Shown in pieces: positions 36,886-44,590 of a stretch of DNA of 64,000 nt (position 1 is its first letter; the number at the start of each line of letters is the position of its first letter). A model generated the notes under the pieces. It was not told the DNA's origin. It made no database searches and saw nothing but the letters and a program-made list of their open reading frames with translations. The stretch is from Pseudomonadota bacterium (lineage in GTDB: Bacteria > Pseudomonadota > Gammaproteobacteria > Burkholderiales > JABEVD01). The stretch is from contig JAJZQY010000002.1 in the NCBI GenBank assembly GCA_021806605.1, forward strand, positions 1-64,000, given 5' to 3'. A program made the position numbers and the translations under genes.

Positions 36886-37549
36886 ATGGGTCGCGCTTGC
36901 GTCCTTTTTTCAGGTATTCGGCGCGATCCTTCCGCTTTCCCGCATAAAGCAGAATGGCCACCAATGCAACTATTCCCAGAATAATCATCAGGTAATACCC
37001 TACGTCTTCAATGGAAAAGGGCTTTATCATGACGGTATGCAGGGGGGGAGTGATGTCGTCGAGCTTTGACTCGGCAATTTTCTCCGAAATCGCATCGATT
37101 CCTTCGGACAGCGCCTGGACCATCAATCCTTTTCTCAGGAGCGGGTTGACCTTGGCGCTCAGGATGGATTTTGCTTCCGGTTCGGTAAGCGCGTCCTGAA
37201 GTCCTTCGCCGATCACGAAATGCGCTTTCTTGTCGCCCGCGGAAGCGATGAAAAGTATATGCTTGTCCACTGCATTTTCTTCTGGATACCAGGCATTTTC
37301 GACCCGATCCGCATATTGCTGGACTGACTCCTTGCCAAGCAAAGGCACTACCACGATTTCGACGTTTGCGCCCGTGGAAAATTCCAGGCTTTTCAACTTT
37401 TCATCCAGCGCGTTGACTTGGGTTGCATTAAGAAGCCCGGCCAGGTCGGTGATGCGATTTCCTTCGGGAGGAACGTCAATTTCTGCAGATGCTATGCCTG
37501 TGCAAAGCAGCATGGCAATACCCAGCAATGGCCCGATTAGTTTTTTCAT
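36878..37549 (-). CDS. TPM-domain membrane protein (YgcG-like)
   Basis: A 223-residue protein with a signal peptide (MKKLIGPLLGIAMLLCTGIASA), a TPM domain in the periplasm (about 30-160: RITDLAGLLNATQVNALDEKL, GKKESVQQYADRVENAW-type segment, HFVIGEGLQDALTEPEA) and one C-terminal membrane helix (about 183-205) followed by a basic tail RKDRAEYLKKGRKRDPFK. Such proteins often neighbour lemA, which is absent here. TPM domains have been linked to phosphatase-like activity and photosystem repair in plants; no function is assigned. Confidence 0.8.
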   Translation of the reverse strand: MKKLIGPLLGIAMLLCTGIASAEIDVPPEGNRITDLAGLLNATQVNALDEKLKSLEFSTGANVEIVVVPLLGKESVQQYADRVENAWYPEENAVDKHILFIASAGDKKAHFVIGEGLQDALTEPEAKSILSAKVNPLLRKGLMVQALSEGIDAISEKIAESKLDDITPPLHTVMIKPFSIEDVGYYLMIILGIVALVAILLYAGKRKDRAEYLKKGRKRDPFK

Positions 37550-37724
37550 GTTTAGATGCCCGCCTGAGGTGATCGCATTGGATGCGATTATAACGCCGAT
37601 GGAGGGGGGGCTGTCATGAAACCATTTTTATTTTTTCCGGTTTTCCATACAGATCAATTTCGCATAATGTATATTATGTTAAATAAGTGAAATGGCGAGA
37701 TTGCCGATTCGAAATGCCCCTTTC

Positions 37725-37753
37725 TTGACAACGACTCTCAGGCGGACTATTAA
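37725..37753 (+). promoter_or_regulatory. Strong sigma-70-like promoter of the small secreted protein gene
   Basis: TTGACA at 37725-37730, a 17-base spacer and TATTAA at 37748-37753. The -35 is a perfect consensus. The gene starts 28 bases further on, after AGGAGGA. Confidence 0.7.
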
Positions 37754-37767
37754 TGATAATCGATCTA
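37749..37767. promoter_or_regulatory. Fur-box-like sequence overlapping the -10
   Basis: The 19 bases contain TAATGATAATC and match about 13 of 19 positions of the classical Fur box when aligned by eye. It overlaps the -10 and start region of the promoter above, the position expected for repression by iron-loaded Fur. Part of the match comes from general AT-richness. Confidence 0.4.
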
Positions 37768-37781
37768 TTTAGGAGGATGAC

Positions 37782-38114
37782 ATGAGATACGCCCTGATTC
37801 TGGCCCTGCTGGTGCCGCAACTGGCTCTTGCGCAAGGCGCCATCACCATCCTGTCGCCCAAGGACGGCGCAACCCTTTCCAGCGGGATGGGGAACAAACT
37901 CGAATACAACGTCAAACTGGGTCCGACAGGCAATCACCTGCATGTCTATGTCGACAACCAGGATCCTATCGTAGACCGCAACGTGAGCGGTTGCCCATGC
38001 AGCATCGATCTTCCCGACCTTTCCCCGGGCAAGCATTCCATCGTGGTCAAGGAAGCAACCGCCGGCCATGTTTTGACCGGTTTGCAATCCGGGGTGACGG
38101 TGACCGTCAAATAG
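37782..38114 (+). CDS. Small secreted protein of unknown function
   Basis: A 110-residue protein with a clear signal peptide (MRYALILALLVPQLALAQ, cleavage after Ala-Gln/Ala region) and a short beta-rich mature part: ITILSPKDGATLSSG, GNHLHVYVDNQDPIVD, a CPC motif (NVSGCPCSIDL), and LPDLSPGKHSIVVKEATAGH. The pattern resembles a small Ig-like or DUF4399-like sandwich. His-x-His and Cys-Pro-Cys could bind metal, but that is speculation. It has an excellent ribosome site (AGGAGGA) and a consensus promoter with a Fur-like box. The end overlaps the converging cfa gene by 8 bases. Confidence 0.75.
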   Translation: MRYALILALLVPQLALAQGAITILSPKDGATLSSGMGNKLEYNVKLGPTGNHLHVYVDNQDPIVDRNVSGCPCSIDLPDLSPGKHSIVVKEATAGHVLTGLQSGVTVTVK

Positions 38115-39417
38115 CCGATTGCAGCAGGTCGCTGCGAGTCAGGGGAAGCGGCAACTCTCCCCTGATCTTTTTCGCTGCCAGGATTTGGTAGACGCCCATG
38201 TAGCCGGATTCGAACTGCAGTGCGCAGCCTGCCATGTAGAGGCGCCAGACCCGGTAAACGGCTTCGGACGCGTGATGCAGCGCATCCTGATGCCTTGCTT
38301 CCAGCCTTTTTACCCATTCCCTCAGGGTGAGCGCATAATGCGGTCTCAGCGATTCGACGTCATGGATCTCGAAATGGCTTTTCTCCATTCGCCTCTGAAT
38401 GTTGCTCACCCAGTCGAGTTCGCCGTCCGGAAAGACGTATTTGGAGATGAAATCGGTTTCGACGCATTTGTTCCAGCCGTCTTCATCGTGCGTGATGCCG
38501 TGGTTCAGGAACAGGCCGCCTGGCTTCAACAGGCGATGCACTGTCGAAAAGTAGAGGGGAAGGTTCTTCAATCCGACATGCTCGAACATCCCCACGCTCG
38601 AGACCTTGTCGTAGATTTCCGTTCCATCGAGATCGCGGTAATCTTTCAATTCGACGCTGACCTGCCCTTCAAGGCCGTTTTCTCGTATTTTCCTGTTCGC
38701 ATAATCGAACTGGTTGCGGCTCAAGGTGATGCCGTGGGCCCTGACGCCGTAATGCAGGGCGGCCCACTGGATGAGCGAGCCCCAGCCGCATCCGATGTCG
38801 AGCAAATTGTCGCCTTCCTTCAGTCTGAGCTTGCGGCAGATCAGATCGAGCTTGTTTTTTTGTGCAGCATCGAGCGATTCCATTTCATCAGTGAAGTAGG
38901 CACAGGAATAGATCATGCCCTCGTCGAGCCAGAGCCTGTAGAAATCGTTCGAAACGTCGTAGTGGAAGCCAATCGCCTCCCGGTTCATTTCCCGGCTGTG
39001 TTTTGGCGCGGATTGCGTCCAGTGCCACGACGACCAACCCGCAGATTCATGCGATTCTTCGCGCATCCTGAAGGCGGTAAACAGGAAAGCGATTTTTTCC
39101 TCGACGGAAAGGCTTACTGATTTGAGATAATCCTTCAGTTCGATCGCCGGGTAGATGCTTCCTTCGATGTCGACGCTTCCGTTGAAATAGGCTTCTGCCA
39201 GACGTATCGGGTCGGAATGAAGTATCAGGTCGCGAAAAGGTTTCATTCTCTTGAAAACCAAGGTGCAGTCCGGTGCTTTTTTTCCGAAGCGCATCGTGTC
39301 CCCGTTCCACAACCGGATTGCCAGGTTGTTGCCGTAGTCGCGGAAAATGCGTGCCAGAATCCTGCCGGCCCCCTCCTGTTCGGGCATGGGCAGATCCACA
39401 TCCATATTCAAATCCAT
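38107..39417 (-). CDS. cfa: Cyclopropane-fatty-acyl-phospholipid synthase
   Basis: A 436-residue SAM-dependent enzyme that adds a methylene bridge to unsaturated acyl chains of membrane lipids, usually on entry to stationary phase. SAM loop LLDIGCGWGSLIQWAA (about 207-222), HYDVSNDFYRLWLDEGMIYSC segment (key His-Tyr-Asp), EHVGLKNLPLYF and the conserved C-terminal FESGYMGVYQI. N-terminal domain of about 140 residues binds membrane. In other bacteria cfa is under RpoS control, and rpoS is encoded about 8 kb away. Confidence 0.94.
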   Translation of the reverse strand: MDLNMDVDLPMPEQEGAGRILARIFRDYGNNLAIRLWNGDTMRFGKKAPDCTLVFKRMKPFRDLILHSDPIRLAEAYFNGSVDIEGSIYPAIELKDYLKSVSLSVEEKIAFLFTAFRMREESHESAGWSSWHWTQSAPKHSREMNREAIGFHYDVSNDFYRLWLDEGMIYSCAYFTDEMESLDAAQKNKLDLICRKLRLKEGDNLLDIGCGWGSLIQWAALHYGVRAHGITLSRNQFDYANRKIRENGLEGQVSVELKDYRDLDGTEIYDKVSSVGMFEHVGLKNLPLYFSTVHRLLKPGGLFLNHGITHDEDGWNKCVETDFISKYVFPDGELDWVSNIQRRMEKSHFEIHDVESLRPHYALTLREWVKRLEARHQDALHHASEAVYRVWRLYMAGCALQFESGYMGVYQILAAKKIRGELPLPLTRSDLLQSAI

Positions 39418-39487
39418 CGGCTATCCCTCCTTCTCTCTTTGTATAGCTGCAATCGGCCATAATTCAAGAAAGGAGCAGCCCTCAGAG

Positions 39488-40378
39488 TCAGCCCTTGAAA
39501 AGCCAGGCGCGGTGTATCTTCCTGTTACGGAAATCTTCCGGAACGGTCTGGCTGGAGATTTCACTGTAATCGAAGCCCGAGAGCGATTCCTCGTCCAGTT
39601 TGAAGCTTTTGAGGTTGTTGGAGAAAAAAAGCTCGCCTCCCGGGGCCAGCAGCTTCATGCAGCTACGGATCATTTCCCCGTGATCGCGCTGCACGTCGAA
39701 AGTGCCGGTCATTTTCTTGGAATTGGAAAAAGTGGGTGGATCTAGCACGATGAGGTCGTACTTGCTCCTGCATTCTTCTAGAAAGACATTAACATCAATT
39801 CTTATGTTATTGTTATTAAATATACCGTTTAGATCGAAGTTCCTTTTTGCCCATTCGAGATAGGTATTCGACAGGTCGACTGTGGTGGTGGAAATCGCGC
39901 CGCCTTTTGCTGCGTACACGGTGAAGCTCCCCGTATAGGCGAAAAGATTGAGAAAGCGCCTGCCTCGCGCCCTTTCTCCGACCATTTTCCGCATGTTGCG
40001 GTGATCGAGGAAAAGCCCGGTATCGAGATAGGCATCAAGGTTGACGATGAATCGGTATCCGTTTTCGGAAACGACGAAATCACTTCCTATCCTGCCGGTT
40101 TTCTCGTATTGCGAGTCGCCCTTCTGTCCTTCGCGCTTCTTGAGATGGATTGCTTCCATGGGCAATTCCAGCGCCTCTGCAACAGCTTTCACCGTTTCCT
40201 TTGAAAGCTCACCGGAGAGGGCCTGGAGATGGATTTTTCCCTCGTAATAGTCGACCACGAACGGAAACTCCGGGATGTCGCGGTCGTAAAGCCTGTAGCA
40301 GGATATACCTCGCCGCCTTCCCCATTTCGCCAGGTGCTTCGCATTCTTGCGCAGCCTGTTTGCGAACATTTCGGCCAC
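39488..40378 (-). CDS. RlmK-like 23S rRNA (guanine-N7-)-methyltransferase, stand-alone
   Basis: A 296-residue class I methyltransferase corresponding to the C-terminal half of E. coli RlmKL. The opening FANRLRKNAKHLAKWGRR, CYRLYDRDIPEFPFVVD, LDHRNMRKMVGERARGRRFL, SAM loop NLFAYTGSFTVYAA and catalytic LIVLDPPTFSNSKKM are typical. It would methylate G2069 at N7. The partner RlmL half is not adjacent. A short AT-rich patch (about 39785-39840) encodes GIFNNNNIRIDVN. Three bases after the ABC-F gene, so probably cotranscribed. Confidence 0.83.
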   Translation of the reverse strand: MAEMFANRLRKNAKHLAKWGRRRGISCYRLYDRDIPEFPFVVDYYEGKIHLQALSGELSKETVKAVAEALELPMEAIHLKKREGQKGDSQYEKTGRIGSDFVVSENGYRFIVNLDAYLDTGLFLDHRNMRKMVGERARGRRFLNLFAYTGSFTVYAAKGGAISTTTVDLSNTYLEWAKRNFDLNGIFNNNNIRIDVNVFLEECRSKYDLIVLDPPTFSNSKKMTGTFDVQRDHGEMIRSCMKLLAPGGELFFSNNLKSFKLDEESLSGFDYSEISSQTVPEDFRNRKIHRAWLFKG

Positions 40379-40381
40379 GAC

Positions 40382-42274
40382 TCAGCCCTTTTGCGCTTCG
40401 AGTTCTTCCCATCTGGAAAGAACGGCAAGTATTTCTGATTCGATCTCGCTGAAGCGCTGTTGAAGCGCCGCAATTTGTTCCGATGGCTGGCTGTAGAGAT
40501 CGGGGTCGGAAAGTCTGGCTTCGAGTGCCTTCTGCTCGGCTTCCAGTTTTTCTATTTTCCCCGGAATGGACTCCAGTTCCCTGATTTCGTTGAACCCCGG
40601 TTTCTTCTGCTTGTTGCCGGGCAATGGGGGCTTTGGACTCTTTTCTCCGGCAGATATGGGCTGCCCCCTGACGGCATGCTTTTGCCGCACCCAGTCTTCA
40701 TACCCTCCGACATACTCCCGCCATTTTCCCGATCCTTCGGAAGCGATCACCTGGGTCACGACATTGTCCAGGAAAGCCCGATCATGGCTCACCAGAAAAA
40801 GGGTACCGGAATAGTCGAGAAGCAGCGATTCCAGCAATTCCAGGGTTTCGATGTCGAGATCGTTGGTGGGTTCATCCAGAACGAGGACATTGACCGGGCG
40901 CGTGAAAAGCCTTGCGAGCAGCAGCCTGTTCCGTTCCCCGCCGGAGAGGCTTTTCACGGGCGAGCGGGCGCGCTCCGGCGAGAAGAGAAAATCGCCCAGA
41001 TAGCTGATGACATGCTTTTTCTCGCCGTTTATCTCGATGAAGTCGCTTCCCTGGCTGATGGTGTCGGCGAGGCTTGCATCCATATCAAGCCGTTCGCGCA
41101 ACTGGTCGAAATAGGCAATCTCGAGCTTGGTGCCGAGACGGATGCTTCCTGAATCGGGCTCGATTTCCCCCAGGATCAGCTTGAGTAGCGTGCTTTTTCC
41201 AGCGCCGTTGGGTCCGAGCAGCCCGATCTTGTCGCCGCGCATGATTCTGCAGGAAAAGTCATCGATGACCCTGAGATTGCCGAAGGATTTCGAAACATGC
41301 TCCAGTTCGGCGACCAGCTTCCCCGATTTTTCGCCTTCTTCGAGATTGAAGCTGACCTTGCCCTGGACTTCCCTGCGCTTCGACCGCTCTATCCGGAGCG
41401 CTTCGAGCCGCCTCACCCTGCCCTCGTTCCTTGTTCTTCTGGCCTGTATTCCCTTTCTGATCCAGACTTCTTCCTGTGCCAGGATCTTGTCGAATTTTTG
41501 CCCGTGGATTTCCTCCACTTCGAGCATCTCGGCTTTCTTCATCTGGTACTTCGAGAAATTGCCCTCGAAGCTTGCGAGCTTGCCCCGGTCCAGTTCGACT
41601 ATCCGGGTTGAGACATTGTCCAGGAAGCGTCGGTCGTGCGTGATGAAGAAAACGCTTCCCGTGAAGGCCGTGATGAATTCCTCAAGCCATTCTATGGATG
41701 AGAAATCGAGATGATTGGTGGGTTCATCTAGGAACAGGATATCCGGCTGGGAAACAAGCGCACGCGCGAGTGCGACCCGCTTCTTCTGCCCGCCTGAAAG
41801 GGAAGAAAGTCGTGCGTCTTCAGGAAGATCGAGTCGCCTGATCGCGGTTTCGACGTGGGACTGAACAATCCAGCCATCTTCTGCTTCAAGCTTCGTTTGC
41901 ACTTCGTGGAGTTGTTCCAGCAGGAGATCGGTGTCCCCTTCCCCGCTTGCCAGCTGATGCGACAGGGCATGATAGTCGATCAGCGTCTGCCTCACCTCCC
42001 CCAGTCCCTTGGCAACTTCTTCGAAGACGCTGCTTTCCGAGTCGAATGCCGGCTCCTGGTCGACCGCGGCCATTTTGAGTCCTGGGGCATGCCATACCCG
42101 CCCGTCATCGAGTTGCATCGATTTCGAGAGAACCTTGAACAGGGTGGATTTCCCCGCGCCGTTCCTGCCGATCAGCCCCACTCTTTCCCCGGGTTCGAGA
42201 ATCAGCTCGGCAGCATCGAGGAGCGCATAGTGCCCGAAGGCGAGAGAAGCTTTTTCCAGCGTAATGAGCGGCAT
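40382..42274 (-). CDS. uup: ABC-F family ATPase, Uup type
   Basis: A 630-residue soluble protein with two ABC domains: Walker A GRNGAGKSTL (about 37-46), signature LSGGQKKRVALARALV and LFLDEPTNHLDF; second Walker A GPNGAGKSTLLKLI (about 350), signature LSGGERNRLLLARL and LVLDEPTNDLD. The linker is Arg/Lys-rich (about 240-300). A C-terminal coiled coil (about 565-630, EKLEAEQKALEARLSDPDLY) is the Uup hallmark. ABC-F proteins act on the ribosome; Uup also affects transposon excision. The start overlaps the peroxiredoxin stop by one base. Confidence 0.92.
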   Translation of the reverse strand: MPLITLEKASLAFGHYALLDAAELILEPGERVGLIGRNGAGKSTLFKVLSKSMQLDDGRVWHAPGLKMAAVDQEPAFDSESSVFEEVAKGLGEVRQTLIDYHALSHQLASGEGDTDLLLEQLHEVQTKLEAEDGWIVQSHVETAIRRLDLPEDARLSSLSGGQKKRVALARALVSQPDILFLDEPTNHLDFSSIEWLEEFITAFTGSVFFITHDRRFLDNVSTRIVELDRGKLASFEGNFSKYQMKKAEMLEVEEIHGQKFDKILAQEEVWIRKGIQARRTRNEGRVRRLEALRIERSKRREVQGKVSFNLEEGEKSGKLVAELEHVSKSFGNLRVIDDFSCRIMRGDKIGLLGPNGAGKSTLLKLILGEIEPDSGSIRLGTKLEIAYFDQLRERLDMDASLADTISQGSDFIEINGEKKHVISYLGDFLFSPERARSPVKSLSGGERNRLLLARLFTRPVNVLVLDEPTNDLDIETLELLESLLLDYSGTLFLVSHDRAFLDNVVTQVIASEGSGKWREYVGGYEDWVRQKHAVRGQPISAGEKSPKPPLPGNKQKKPGFNEIRELESIPGKIEKLEAEQKALEARLSDPDLYSQPSEQIAALQQRFSEIESEILAVLSRWEELEAQKG

Positions 42275-42813
42275 TATTTTGCGGACAGCCTCTTCAGATC
42301 GTTCAACACGTCATTGACATGGGCATAAACCTGCACCTTGTCGTAAACCTTCACCAAATGTCCTTGGGGGTCGATCAGGAAGGTATCGCGCTTGGCGATC
42401 TTGAACAGCACGAGATGCATCAGCACGCCGTATGCTTCGGCGACTTTTCCCGAAGTGTCGGAAAGCAGCGGGAACGGAAGGTGGTTCTTTGCTGCAAATT
42501 TCGCGTGGCTGGCGGCATTGTCCAGACTGATGCCGACGACATTTGCGCCTGCTGCCGTGATTTTGGCGAAATCGTCCCTGAAGGCGCAGGCTTCCTTGGT
42601 ACAGTAGGGAGTGTCGTCCTTGGGATAGAAATAAAGCACCAGCCATTTTCCCCGGTAGTCCGCAAGCTTGTGCATTTTTCCGTTCTGGTCGGGTAGGTCG
42701 AATCCGGGGGCAACCTGTCCCGGCTTTGGCATGCCTCCAGTTTTGTCCACTTGATACCAGAAATATGCCGCCAGGGCAGCCATCATGGCGACAAAAATAA
42801 TGAACCACTTCAT
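42274..42813 (-). CDS. Membrane-anchored peroxiredoxin (Bcp/PrxQ type)
   Basis: A 179-residue peroxiredoxin. The catalytic segment is KDDTPYCTKEACAFRDDF with peroxidatic Cys71 and likely resolving Cys76, five residues apart as in BCP/PrxQ. The usual Gly before the first Cys is Tyr. Unlike cytosolic Bcp, it starts with a hydrophobic stretch (MKWFIIFVAMMAALAAYFWY), so the domain is probably anchored facing the periplasm or exported. It reduces hydrogen peroxide and organic peroxides with thiol donors. Start at 42813; an upstream in-frame extension is not credible. Confidence 0.88.
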   Translation of the reverse strand: MKWFIIFVAMMAALAAYFWYQVDKTGGMPKPGQVAPGFDLPDQNGKMHKLADYRGKWLVLYFYPKDDTPYCTKEACAFRDDFAKITAAGANVVGISLDNAASHAKFAAKNHLPFPLLSDTSGKVAEAYGVLMHLVLFKIAKRDTFLIDPQGHLVKVYDKVQVYAHVNDVLNDLKRLSAK

Positions 42814-42868
42814 TCGTTGCTCCAGATTCGAAGGAGGAAATGATACCACGTAAGGCAGCCGGAACGGC

Positions 42869-43501
42869 TCAGAATTCCCGCTTGAGGCCGAACGAGAATC
42901 CGCCGGGCAGAATCTGCAGGGTGAATGATTTCTGCCTCGAATGGGCGTAATAGCCCGAGACCGTGCCCAGGGCAAAGCCTCCCAGGACATCGCTCTGCCA
43001 GTGCGCCTGGACCTTCATGCGTGCGACCATGTCGTACGCGGGAAGCGCTTCGAGAGCGTAGATCCAGGGCGTGTCCTGTCTGTATTCGAGAACGAAGGGC
43101 GTGACGAGCGCGCTCATTGCCGCGACTTCTCCGCTCGGAAAGCTATAGTGCCCGCTTCCCTGGAAAAACTGGTTGGGATCATTGGTCTGGGTCGGTCTGG
43201 AGCGAGTGAAAACAGCCTTCATGACGGCGGCGGAGCCTGAAGCCAGGACGGTCGAATCGACGGATTGCCAGAGCGTCTTGCCCAGTCTCGACTGGTCCCC
43301 TTCCCAAAGCGCTCCGGCGACATCCCCTGCCACCATCAGGGAAAGCAGGTTCTTCTGGATCTGGCGCCTGTAGATGCCGCTGTCATCGTAGCTCCATCTG
43401 TGGTCTATGCCGAGCGGACCGCCTCCTGCGGATGCGCTTTCTGCAATCATGGCAAAAAGCAGGAAAGCTGGCGTTTTTGCGCTTCGCACGGCACTTGGCA
43501 T
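42869..43501 (-). CDS. PAP2 superfamily phosphatase-like protein
   Basis: A 210-residue protein with a signal peptide (cleavage after AESASA, about 25). PAP2 motif 1 KAVFTRSRP (Lys95, Arg102-Pro103) and motif 3 RMKVQAHWQSD (Arg161, His167, Asp171) are intact. Motif 2, normally PSGH, reads PSGE (122-125), so the usual proton-donating His is replaced by Glu. The family includes lipid phosphatases and acid phosphatases; with this change activity is uncertain. The C-terminus ends in alternating hydrophobic residues and Phe (GGFSFGLKREF), which would suit an outer membrane location. Confidence 0.82.
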   Translation of the reverse strand: MPSAVRSAKTPAFLLFAMIAESASAGGGPLGIDHRWSYDDSGIYRRQIQKNLLSLMVAGDVAGALWEGDQSRLGKTLWQSVDSTVLASGSAAVMKAVFTRSRPTQTNDPNQFFQGSGHYSFPSGEVAAMSALVTPFVLEYRQDTPWIYALEALPAYDMVARMKVQAHWQSDVLGGFALGTVSGYYAHSRQKSFTLQILPGGFSFGLKREF

Positions 43502-43522
43502 GACAAGTCCTCCAAACCGGAT

Positions 43523-43556
43523 TTATCAATCGCGCAATTTTGCTGTAAAATTGCGC
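43523..43556 (+). promoter_or_regulatory. Putative tRNA-Arg promoter within a perfect inverted repeat
   Basis: GCGCAATTTT (43532-43541) and AAAATTGCGC (43547-43556) are perfect 10-base arms with a five-base spacer. A -35-like TTATCA (43523-43528) and -10 TAAAAT (43546-43551), 17 bases apart, point at the tRNA starting at 43567. The bases just after the -10 are GC-rich (TGCGC), as in promoters under stringent control. The repeat could equally be an operator or a hairpin. Confidence 0.45.
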
Positions 43557-43566
43557 TAATCGGAAA

Positions 43567-43641
43567 GCCTTCGTAGTTAAATGGATATAACGGGCCCCTC
43601 CTAAGGGCCAGTTACAGGTTCGATTCCTGTCGAGGGTACCA
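43567..43641 (+). tRNA. tRNA-Arg (anticodon CCT)
   Basis: A 75-base cloverleaf. Acceptor GCCTTCG (43567-43573) pairs with CGAGGGT (43631-43637) with G-T at the first pair and one more wobble; D arm around GTTAAATGGATATAAC; anticodon stem GGGCCC/GGGCC with loop CTCCTAA giving anticodon CCT; T arm ACAGG-TTCGATT-CCTGT. The discriminator A and an encoded CCA end follow. It reads AGG codons. The D and T arms closely resemble E. coli argW. No integrase lies beside it. Confidence 0.95.
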
Positions 43642-43777
43642 CCCCCGTTTCAAGATAGTATTCCGTTCGGAAGAGATCAAACTGCATGCCCACGCCATGC
43701 TGATTCAGAAATTGCATTGACCATATGCAACTTCAGAAGGTAAAGTGGATTCCTGCAATTCACGCTGGCCCCGATCC

Positions 43778-44053
43778 ATGGACAAAGAAGACTTGAGCAA
43801 GGAACAACGCATCCTGCGCCTGATGCGCAAGACCCTGGGCAACGTCGTCAAGGATGTGACGCCGCGCGGCGGTCGAGCCAACCCGCTTTCGGACAACACC
43901 ATCCTGGATATCAGGGATTGTTTTGCCCTGATTTCGGAGCGCGAAAGAGAACTGGCCGAAGCGCTCGATTTCGATCGGGAAAGGCCCTATTTCGCAGACG
44001 GCGAAGCGCCGAATGCGAAAGTGATCAGCATCGTCAAGCCGCCCAAAAAATAG
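43778..44053 (+). CDS. Small conserved-looking protein of unknown function
   Basis: A 91-residue charged protein without signal or membrane segment. It begins MDKEDLSKEQRILRLMRKTL, continues DVTPRGGRANPLSDNTILDI and DCFALISERERELAEALDF, and ends FADGEAPNAKVISIVKPPKK. The regular Leu/Arg/Glu pattern suggests helices. I recall short betaproteobacterial proteins of this type sometimes labelled as segregation and condensation related, but nothing in the sequence proves that. A GTG at 43745 with AGAAGG four bases upstream would add 11 residues; the ATG was preferred because the sequence looks natural from MDKED. Confidence 0.65.
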   Translation: MDKEDLSKEQRILRLMRKTLGNVVKDVTPRGGRANPLSDNTILDIRDCFALISERERELAEALDFDRERPYFADGEAPNAKVISIVKPPKK

Positions 44054-44142
44054 TCAGGGTGATGAATTAAAGGTGAGCAACCCGTTTTTCCGTTTGTTGT
44101 GCGTATGGATCGACGAAGGATGAACGAGCAGATAGCTCAAGA

Positions 44143-44487
44143 ATGCATGGTGTAATCATCATGGCCCGTCTCAAGCATTATCACGTCTACGTAATCGAAC
44201 TGTCGAAAGACGTCCTTCTCGAAGGCCGATTCAAGCGCTGCAATCCAGGCTACGTTCCGGGCAGGCCCTGCGTGTATGTCGGCATGACCGGCCTCGACCC
44301 CGACCTGCGCTTCGACAGGCACAAGGCAGGCATCCAGTCCAACCGCTACGTCAGGGAATACGGCTTGCGGCTATTGCCCGACTTGTACGAGGGATTCAAC
44401 CCGATGGCGCATGATGAAGCTTGCGAAAGGGAGGTCGAAATCGGCATCGACCTGCGGGGCGCAGGATTCGGCGTCTGGCAGGGCTGA
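44143..44487 (+). CDS. GIY-YIG-like protein of unknown function
   Basis: A 114-residue protein. The core [13 protein letters not shown] followed by [20 protein letters not shown] looks like a GIY-YIG nuclease fold: the first strand has VYV in place of GIY and the second YVG in place of YIG, and Arg plus His residues (LRFDRHKAG) follow at the right distance. The C-terminal Glu normally needed for catalysis could be in [10 protein letters not shown]. It may be a nuclease or an inactive relative. An internal ATG at 44161 is an alternative start. Neighbours give no functional hint; it lies just before mutS on the same strand. Confidence 0.6.
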   Translation: MHGVIIMARLKHYHVYVIELSKDVLLEGRFKRCNPGYVPGRPCVYVGMTGLDPDLRFDRHKAGIQSNRYVREYGLRLLPDLYEGFNPMAHDEACEREVEIGIDLRGAGFGVWQG

Positions 44488-44590
44488 GCGCATTTACGGC
44501 GGGTTGCCAATCCACGAGGACTGCGGCAAACTTCCGGGGCTGCATCTGGCAGCTGGCGCAATTGGACAAATCAACCAGCAAGCAACTGAA

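Noticed and set aside
38107-38114. Frameshift or gene fusion at the overlapping ends of the secreted protein gene and cfa
   Set aside because: Both genes end naturally; short convergent overlaps recur here (rluE/typA, rnfH/TPM, mutS/rpoS) and reflect compactness.
43567-44487. Possible genomic island inserted at tRNA-Arg
   Set aside because: No integrase, no direct repeat of the tRNA 3' end was seen downstream, and mutS follows within a kilobase.
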